Of a DNA stretch of 19,694 nt, positions 14,848-19,694 are shown piece by piece. Location: contig JAKSCZ010000441.1 of assembly GCA_022360335.1 (NCBI GenBank), positions 1 through 19,694 of the forward strand. The letters run 5' to 3'. The translations under genes were made by a program, and so were the position numbers. Below the pieces are notes generated by a model, which saw nothing but the letters and a program-made list of their open reading frames with translations, was not told the origin of the DNA and made no database searches. Every line of letters starts with the position of its first letter. The stretch's first letter is position 1. Source of the DNA: Pseudomonadota bacterium. Lineage in GTDB: Bacteria; Pseudomonadota; Gammaproteobacteria; Steroidobacterales; Woeseiaceae.

Positions 14848-15473
14848 CAGGCCGACGCGCCGGTCGCGGCCATCGCCTCCGCGCCGCGCATGATCATGCG
14901 CAACTGGACGATGGCGGCCTCGAGATGACGGTCGCGATCCTCGGCCCGTGCGTTCAGAAACGCGATCCCGGCCGTGAACAGGATGGCGACCGTGGACACG
15001 GCGGCGAGTCGCGGATGAGCCAGCGGCACGCCGCGCCTGTTCGCGTCCCAGACGAGAAACTCCGAGAGATCGCTCGCCATCGTCGCGAACAGCTTCTCGG
15101 CGGCATGCCGGAACACCGATTCCCGCGACCGGCTCTCGTGCAGGATCATCTGCGACGTGCCCTGGTTCGAGAGGATGAAATCGAACAGCGTCTCGACCGA
15201 TACCCGGATCAGTGAACGGCCTGCGGACGCCTGTTCCCGGACGCGGTGCATCAGGTCCAGCAGCGCCTCGCCGTGTTCCTCGATCAGCGCCAGACCCAGA
15301 CCCTCCATGTCGTGGAAGTGGCGGTAGAACGAGGTCGGCGCGATCCCGGCGAGCTTGGCGACCTCGCGTAGGCTCAGCGTGTCGAAGCTGCGGCCCGACG
15401 CCAGTTCCGCCGCCGCCGCGTTCATGAGGTTCCGGCGGGGTTCTTGCTTTTGCCGGCGTCTGGAGACCTTCAT
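14847..15473 (-). CDS. TetR-family regulator, FabR-like
   Basis: This 208-residue repressor resembles FabR, the acyl-CoA/acyl-ACP-responsive repressor of unsaturated fatty acid synthesis in enterics. The helix-turn-helix SLREVAKLAGIAPTSFYRHF followed by HDMEGLGLALIEEH, and the later SLIRVSVETLFDFI, align closely with FabR as I recall it. The C-terminal VSTVAILFTAGIAFLNA and QLRMIMRGAEAM also fit. The ATG at 15473 gives an N-terminus like FabR; its ribosome site is weak. Here it is divergent from an acyl-CoA dehydrogenase rather than from fabA or fabB, so its role may be fatty acid or hydroxy-acid breakdown, or membrane lipid adjustment. It shares an operon with the kinase downstream. Confidence 0.87.
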   Translation of the reverse strand: MKVSRRRQKQEPRRNLMNAAAAELASGRSFDTLSLREVAKLAGIAPTSFYRHFHDMEGLGLALIEEHGEALLDLMHRVREQASAGRSLIRVSVETLFDFILSNQGTSQMILHESRSRESVFRHAAEKLFATMASDLSEFLVWDANRRGVPLAHPRLAAVSTVAILFTAGIAFLNARAEDRDRHLEAAIVQLRMIMRGAEAMAATGASA

Positions 15474-15478
15474 AGGGT

Positions 15479-15506
15479 TTGCATCCTAGCAGATGCGTGG
15501 TACAGT
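15479..15506 (+). promoter_or_regulatory. Candidate promoter of the acyl-CoA dehydrogenase gene
   Basis: TTGCAT (15479-15484) is spaced 16 bases from TACAGT (15501-15506), which would place the transcript start near 15513, inside the palindrome at 15510-15525. The boxes are moderate matches. Confidence 0.4.
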
Positions 15507-15509
15507 TGT

Positions 15510-15525
15510 GCGTACAAGTGTACGC
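15510..15525. promoter_or_regulatory. Perfect palindromic operator GCGTAC-AAGT-GTACGC
   Basis: Six-base arms flank AAGT in the 92-base gap between the FabR-like gene and the acyl-CoA dehydrogenase gene. A further GTACA at 15500-15504 repeats the half-site 12 bases upstream. The size, symmetry and location fit a TetR-family operator serving both directions. Confidence 0.65.
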
Positions 15526-15565
15526 TGAAAACGGCGCGCGTGCGGCACCCCGGAGAACGACCACG

Positions 15566-17368
15566 ATGACGACCTACAAGGCGCCTTTGCGAGACATGCA
15601 ATTCGTGATGCAGGACCTCCTGAATCTCGAGAAGCACTACGAGTCCCTGCCGCTCGACGAAGCCGTCAACCACGACCTGATCGACGCGATCCTGGGCGAG
15701 GCCAGCAAGTTCTCCGAGGAGATCGTCGCCCCGCTCAACGCCGTCGGCGACGAGGTCGGCTGCGAGATGACCGGCGACGGCGACGTGCGGACCCCGCCCG
15801 GCTTCCGGGAAGCCTACGAGAAATACGTCGAGGGCGGCTGGCCGTCCCTCGACCAGCCCGCGCGTTACGGCGGCCAGGATCTGCCGATGTCGATCGGACT
15901 CCCGATCCGCGAGATGAACGGCACGGCCAACTGGTCCTGGGCCATGTACCCGGGTCTTTCGCACGGCGCGATGGAGACGATCGACGCGCACGGCTCCGAG
16001 GAACAGAAAGCCGTCTTCATGGAGCCGCTGGTCAGCGGTCGCTGGACCGGCACCATGTGCCTGACGGAAGCGCACTGCGGCACGGACCTCGGCCTGCTGA
16101 AGACGAAAGCGGAGCAAGCCGCCGACGGTACCTACCGGATCACGGGGTCCAAGATATTCATCTCGTCGGGCGAGCACGACCTTGCCGAGAACATCGTGCA
16201 CATCGTGCTGGCGCGTCTGCCGGAGTCGCCGCCGGGCACGAAGGGCATCTCGCTGTTCATCGTGCCGAAGTTCGTCCCCGGCGAAGACGGCTCGACCGGC
16301 GAGCGCAACGAAGTCCGTTGCGGCGCCCTCGAACGCAAGATGGGGATTCACGGCAACGCAACCTGCCTGCTCAACTTCGACGGTGCAACGGGCTACCTCG
16401 TCGGCGAAGAGAACAAGGGCCTGAGATACATGTTCACGTTCATGAATTTCGCCCGCCTCGGCACCGGCCTGCAGGGTCTCGCGCATGCCGAGCTCGCGTT
16501 CCAGAATTCGCTGGCGTATGCGCGGGACCGTCTGCAGATGCGCTCGCTGTCGGGGCCGAAGAACCCGGGCGGGCCCGCCGACCCGATCATCGTGCACCCG
16601 GACGTGCGCCGTATGCTGCTGACCCAGAAAGCCTTCGCCGAAGGCGGCCGCGCCCTGATCTACTTCGCGAGCGTCCAGGGCGACATCCTGACGAAGTCCG
16701 ACGATCCGGAGGCTCGCGAGCTCGCCGACGACGTGCTGGGCTTCCTGACGCCGATCATCAAGGCCTTCCTGACCGAAGCCGGGTTCGAAAGCGCGAACCT
16801 CGGCATGCAGTGTTTCGGCGGGCACGGTTACATCAACGAGTGGGGCGTCGAGCAAAACGTGCGGGACGCCAGGATCGCCATGCTGTACGAAGGCACGACG
16901 GGCGTTCAGGCGCTGGACCTGCTGGGCAGGAAGGTGCTCGGCGACCGCGGCAGGGCGCTCGGGCTCGTGACGTCGTTCGTCCTCGATTTTTGCAGACGCG
17001 CCCGCCGCCGCAGGGAGATCCGGCCCTACTGCAGGGAACTCGTGAGACTGACGAAGGAATGGAAGGCGCTGACGCGCAGGATCGGCTTCGCCGCCCTGCG
17101 CGACCGCGATGCCGTCGGCGCCGCCTCGGTCGACTACATGATGTTCTCGGGCTATCTGCTGCTCGGCGTCGCCTGGGCCGCCAGCGCACGCATCGCCTGC
17201 AAGCGGCTCGAGCAGGGAACGCGGGATGAGGCTTTCTACCGGGCCAAGATCCGGACGGCCGAGTTCTATTTCGCGAAGATACTCCCGCGGACGCGGGCGT
17301 TACTCGAGACGATGTCGGCCGGTCCGGATCCCCTGATGAAGCTCGACCAGGATCACTTCGTGTTCTGA
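15566..17368 (+). CDS. Long-form acyl-CoA dehydrogenase (FadE5-like, with extended C-terminus)
   Basis: This 600-residue FAD enzyme introduces the alpha-beta double bond into acyl-CoA during beta-oxidation. The N-terminal extension YKAPLRDMQFVMQDLL (residues 3-18) is the acyl-CoA dehydrogenase N-terminal motif of this long subgroup. The middle has MCLTEAHCGTDLGLLKTKAE, ITGSKIFISSGEHDL and FIVPKF. FGGHGYINEWGVEQNVRD is followed by YEGTTGVQALDLLGRK, with Glu442 as the probable catalytic base. A helical C-terminal domain (about 470-600) completes the fold. The ATG at 15566 has GGAG ten bases upstream and yields the conserved N-terminus; the open frame back to 15479 is not coding. It is divergent from the FabR-like regulator. 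Confidence 0.93.
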   Translation: MTTYKAPLRDMQFVMQDLLNLEKHYESLPLDEAVNHDLIDAILGEASKFSEEIVAPLNAVGDEVGCEMTGDGDVRTPPGFREAYEKYVEGGWPSLDQPARYGGQDLPMSIGLPIREMNGTANWSWAMYPGLSHGAMETIDAHGSEEQKAVFMEPLVSGRWTGTMCLTEAHCGTDLGLLKTKAEQAADGTYRITGSKIFISSGEHDLAENIVHIVLARLPESPPGTKGISLFIVPKFVPGEDGSTGERNEVRCGALERKMGIHGNATCLLNFDGATGYLVGEENKGLRYMFTFMNFARLGTGLQGLAHAELAFQNSLAYARDRLQMRSLSGPKNPGGPADPIIVHPDVRRMLLTQKAFAEGGRALIYFASVQGDILTKSDDPEARELADDVLGFLTPIIKAFLTEAGFESANLGMQCFGGHGYINEWGVEQNVRDARIAMLYEGTTGVQALDLLGRKVLGDRGRALGLVTSFVLDFCRRARRRREIRPYCRELVRLTKEWKALTRRIGFAALRDRDAVGAASVDYMMFSGYLLLGVAWAASARIACKRLEQGTRDEAFYRAKIRTAEFYFAKILPRTRALLETMSAGPDPLMKLDQDHFVF

Positions 17369-17403
17369 AGCACCCGCTGCGACGCGCCGGCGCCCACCGG
17401 GTT

Positions 17404-18228
17404 TCAGCCGATCATCGGCCCGATCATGCGATCGAACATCCGGTCGCTCAGCCAGCGCCGCGCGAACAGGATGGACTTCGCCATCCTGCCCGCGACGTAG
17501 CGCGTCTTCGGACGTCGGGCCTCGAGCGCCTCGACGATGACGTCGGCGATCACGCTCGGCGGTGAGCTGCCGTCGGGTTTCGACTCCAGGTCACGCATGT
17601 AGCCCACGATGCCGTGGGCCAGGTCCTTGTAAGGACCGTCGCCCGAGCGCTCGAGCATCGGCCCGACGAACACGTCGTTGAACTCCGTGCCGATGGCGCC
17701 GGGCTCGACGATGACGACATCGATGCCGAAGCGCGCCACTTCCGTCCGCAGGCAGTCGCTCCAGCCTTCGAGTGCGTGCTTGGTCGCGTGGTACCAGCCC
17801 CCCAGCGGGACGTAAATCTTGCCGCCGACCGACGACACGTTGACGATTTTGCCGAAACGGTTCTCACGCATGTGCGGCAGCACGAGCTGCGTCAGCCGTG
17901 CGAGGCCGAAGAGATTGACGTCGAACTGATAGCGGGCGTCCTCGAGCGACGTTTCCTCGATCGAGCCCTGCGTTCCGAAGCCCGCGTTGTTGATCAGGAC
18001 GTCGACGCCGCCCCGCTGTTCGCGAATTCGCTCGATCGCAGCGACGAGGTCTTCCTCTTTGGTAACGTCCATCCGCAAAGGCACGCACCCGAGTCTTTCG
18101 AGATCTGCCATACGTTCGATGCGGCGCGCCGCCGCGTAGACCCTGTAACCCCGCGCGGCGAGTTGTTTCGCCGTTTCCTTGCCGATGCCCGAAGAGGCGC
18201 CCGTGATCAGGACTGTCTTGTCGTTCAT
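17404..18228 (-). CDS. Short-chain dehydrogenase/reductase (classical SDR)
   Basis: This 274-residue oxidoreductase has a classical Rossmann layout: TGASSGIG at residues 9-16 for NAD(P), with arginines after the second strand (YAAARR) favouring NADP(H); then MDVT, the NNAG segment, NVSSVGG with the catalytic serine, and YHATK with the catalytic Tyr and Lys. After that VEPGAIGTEF marks the cofactor loop. The C-terminal part, including PKTRYVAGRMAK, resembles SDRs acting on retinol-, steroid- or oxidised-lipid-like substrates, but the substrate cannot be assigned. The ATG at 18228 has AGGAAA at 18235-18240 as ribosome site; a TTG start at 18249 is less likely. It converges with the acyl-CoA dehydrogenase and is divergent from a TetR gene that probably represses it. 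Confidence 0.9.
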   Translation of the reverse strand: MNDKTVLITGASSGIGKETAKQLAARGYRVYAAARRIERMADLERLGCVPLRMDVTKEEDLVAAIERIREQRGGVDVLINNAGFGTQGSIEETSLEDARYQFDVNLFGLARLTQLVLPHMRENRFGKIVNVSSVGGKIYVPLGGWYHATKHALEGWSDCLRTEVARFGIDVVIVEPGAIGTEFNDVFVGPMLERSGDGPYKDLAHGIVGYMRDLESKPDGSSPPSVIADVIVEALEARRPKTRYVAGRMAKSILFARRWLSDRMFDRMIGPMIG

Positions 18229-18239
18229 TTCCCGTTTCC

Positions 18240-18310
18240 TTGTTGCCAAAGTAAACTGTACGGTGCAGTATATATACTTGGCAACAAAAGTAAACTACCC
18301 AGTGTAAAAT
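18240..18310. promoter_or_regulatory. Repeat-rich divergent control region of the SDR and TetR genes
   Basis: Three patterns overlap. AAAGTAAACT occurs at 18248-18257 and again at 18287-18296. TTGTTGCCAA (18240-18249) and TTGGCAACAA (18278-18287) form a perfect 10-bp inverted repeat. ACTGTACGGTGCAGT (18255-18269) is a palindrome at 12 of 15 positions. On the minus strand TTTACT, 16 bases, then TATACT (18272-18267) is a reasonable SDR promoter whose -10 box lies partly in the palindrome. Nothing equally clear is seen for the plus-strand promoter. Confidence 0.55.
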
Positions 18311-18344
18311 ATTTGCGCGAAATCGGGGCAACCAGGCTAACTCC

Positions 18345-18956
18345 ATGAAAGAAAAGCGAAAAACTCGAAGCGAGTTGAAGCGCGAGGCGATCGTCGATGC
18401 GGCGAAGCGCGCCTTCGAGGCGTTCGGCGTGCAGGGAACCAGCATGGACAAGCTGGCCGAGATGGCCCGGGTCTCGAAGCGCACGGTCTACAATCACTTC
18501 GCCTCCAAGGAGGAACTGGTCGTCCACCTGCTCACCGAGCTGTGGGCCCGAACGATGGTCCGGGTCGAGGTCCCCTACCGGGCCGACCTGTCGCTCGAAG
18601 ACCAGCTGGAGACCCTGGTCCGCGCCGAGGTCGAGCTCGTGTCCGGCCCGGACTTTCTGGGGCTGTCGCGTGCGGCCATCGGATATTACCTGTTCCAGCC
18701 CGAGAAGATCGCCGACCGGACGGCTGTCTTGCAGAACGAAGACACGGCATTGCATCACTGGTTGAAGGCTGCCGTGGACGACGGACGCCTCAGGCCCATG
18801 GACGCCGACTTTGCCGTCAGGCAATTGCACAACCTCGTCAAGGGCAGCTGCTACTGGCCGCAGCTGATCGGCCTGGAACCGGAGCCCGACGAAACCAAGA
18901 AGCAGGTCCTGATCGACGAAACCGTCGCGCTGTTCCTCAGTCGCTACCGGGCATAG
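18345..18956 (+). CDS. TetR/AcrR-family transcriptional regulator
   Basis: This 203-residue protein has a basic N-terminus (KEKRKTRSELKREA) and a clear helix-turn-helix, SMDKLAEMARVSKRTVYNHF followed by ASKEEL, at about residues 32-58. The C-terminal domain, with a motif around LGLSRAAIGYYLFQPEKIADR, resembles the AefR-like group of TetR regulators often tied to efflux or oxidoreductase genes. The ATG at 18345 follows the AT-rich control region, but the ribosome site is weak. Its likely targets are itself and the divergent SDR gene. The gene ends 26 bases from the convergent lyase gene. Confidence 0.9.
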   Translation: MKEKRKTRSELKREAIVDAAKRAFEAFGVQGTSMDKLAEMARVSKRTVYNHFASKEELVVHLLTELWARTMVRVEVPYRADLSLEDQLETLVRAEVELVSGPDFLGLSRAAIGYYLFQPEKIADRTAVLQNEDTALHHWLKAAVDDGRLRPMDADFAVRQLHNLVKGSCYWPQLIGLEPEPDETKKQVLIDETVALFLSRYRA

Positions 18957-18982
18957 AAACGGCCCTCGTTGCGAACGGGGAT

Positions 18983-19694
18983 TTACGGCCGGAGTCCGCA
19001 GGTTTCGAACGCCTCCCGGACCGCCGCTTTCTCGGCATCGGTCAGCTCCAGCATCGGCGGGCGCACCCGGCCGCCCACCTGCCCGAGCAGTTCCTGCCAG
19101 TACTTGCCGAAAGCCTGCGGCTTGTCGGCGGGTTTCGTCCGCTTCATCGCGTCGCGTACGGGCTCCAGACTGTCTCGCACCTTCCGCGCCTCCTCGAATT
19201 TGCCCTCGAAGGCGAGCCGCGTGTACTCGTCCATGCGCTTGTCGTTCTTCGTCTGCAGATGGTAAGGCGGCGATGAGCACAGATAGAGCTGCCAGCCGAG
19301 TTGCTCGATGTTGTCCAGCCAGTCGTCCTCGAGCGAGGTGGACACCTGAATCCTGTCTCCGGCCAGGCGCGTCAGCTTCACGTACATCTCCCTCGGCACC
19401 GAATATTTGATCGCGACGATATTCGGCAACTCGGCGATGCGCGCGCACTCCTCCGGCTGCATCAGGTAGCCGGAGTCCGGATGGCTCCACATGGCGATGC
19501 CTATGTCGAGGTTCTCGCAGAGCCCCTCGTAGTAGCGGTAAAGGACTTCGCCGCGATCGTGCACGAAGCTCAAGACCGGCGCGTGGACGACGATGTAGTC
19601 GGCGCCGCAGTCCTGGGCGTGTCGAGCCAGCGCCCTGACCGTGTCGTAGTTCTGGTCCGAGACGGAGACGATCACCCCGGCCTTGCCGCCGCAC
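18983..19694 (-). CDS. Dihydrodipicolinate synthase-fold aldolase/lyase (5' end outside window)
   Basis: The visible 237 residues run in frame to the right edge and are the C-terminal part of a class I aldolase of the DapA/NanA fold. The segment AGVIVSVSDQNYDTVRALARHA matches the usual VIAGVG strand and helix, and ELPNIVAIKYSV carries the Schiff-base lysine. Canonical DapA residues are missing: the YNVP tyrosine position reads WSHP, the following GRTG reads DSG, and no PYYN-type tyrosine follows the HAPVLS strand. It is therefore probably not the lysine-pathway enzyme but a related aldolase or hydratase for another oxo-acid or sugar acid. The gene starts beyond the window; the internal GTG at 19675 is a valine codon. 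Confidence 0.85.
   Translation of the reverse strand, partial: CGGKAGVIVSVSDQNYDTVRALARHAQDCGADYIVVHAPVLSFVHDRGEVLYRYYEGLCENLDIGIAMWSHPDSGYLMQPEECARIAELPNIVAIKYSVPREMYVKLTRLAGDRIQVSTSLEDDWLDNIEQLGWQLYLCSSPPYHLQTKNDKRMDEYTRLAFEGKFEEARKVRDSLEPVRDAMKRTKPADKPQAFGKYWQELLGQVGGRVRPPMLELTDAEKAAVREAFETCGLRP

Noticed and set aside
14848..15564. Upstream extension of the kinase frame on the minus strand
   Set aside because: It overlaps the FabR-like gene in another frame and has low-complexity Arg/Gly-rich composition; the kinase homology begins at 14847.
18963..18980. Small hairpin with a bulge between the convergent TetR and lyase genes
   Set aside because: The stem is short and bulged and no T-tract follows; only a weak terminator possibility.

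Overview
The window comes from a GC-rich (about 60-65% by eye) Gram-negative bacterium, most likely a gammaproteobacterium. The clues are a HexR-type regulator divergent from zwf-pgl-edd, a FabR-like repressor divergent from a long acyl-CoA dehydrogenase, and the gene style throughout. No phylogenetic search was possible, so this placement is inference. Genes are tightly packed, with many 1-4 nt overlaps. There are no rRNAs, tRNAs, CRISPR arrays, transposases or phage genes.

Layout. (1) 1-2044, minus strand: a TetR regulator immediately followed by a bifunctional sulfate adenylyltransferase/APS kinase that runs off the left edge. (2) 2045-2237: an AT-rich divergent control region with two near-identical 18-bp operators (TTCTAT-N6-ATAGAA). 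(3) 2238-6555, plus strand: a three-gene operon for a TPP-dependent 2-oxoacid oxidoreductase. Its first gene fuses the gamma subunit, a GltD-like FAD/NAD(P) module and an 8Fe-8S ferredoxin; alpha and beta follow by ATGA overlaps. (4) 6556-6714, minus strand: an apparent 53-codon relic of an NSS-family sodium-coupled transporter. (5) 6798-7667: a TauE/SafE membrane protein. (6) 7690-12569: hexR (minus) divergent from zwf-pgl-edd, the upper Entner-Doudoroff pathway, with overlapping palindromes between them. (7) 12607-13590, minus: galE. (8) 13741-15473, minus: a FabR-like repressor followed by an APH-fold small-molecule kinase, divergent from (9) 15566-17368, an acyl-CoA dehydrogenase; a perfect GCGTAC-AAGT-GTACGC palindrome lies between. 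(10) 17404-18956: a short-chain dehydrogenase (minus) divergent from a TetR regulator (plus), with a repeat-rich control region. (11) 18983-19694, minus: a dihydrodipicolinate-synthase-fold lyase cut by the right edge, lacking key DapA residues.

How the genes work together. The window is a series of metabolic modules, four of which have a local repressor transcribed divergently. The oxidoreductase should oxidatively decarboxylate a 2-oxoacid to an acyl-CoA and, because of its fused flavoprotein module, pass electrons straight to NAD(P)+. HexR, which senses KDPG in characterised bacteria, should control conversion of glucose-6-phosphate to KDPG. The FabR-like protein probably controls both the acyl-CoA dehydrogenase and the kinase. 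The most novel points are the subunit fusion, the twin operators shared by the oxidoreductase and the sulfate-activation operon, and the kinase/acyl-CoA dehydrogenase pairing.
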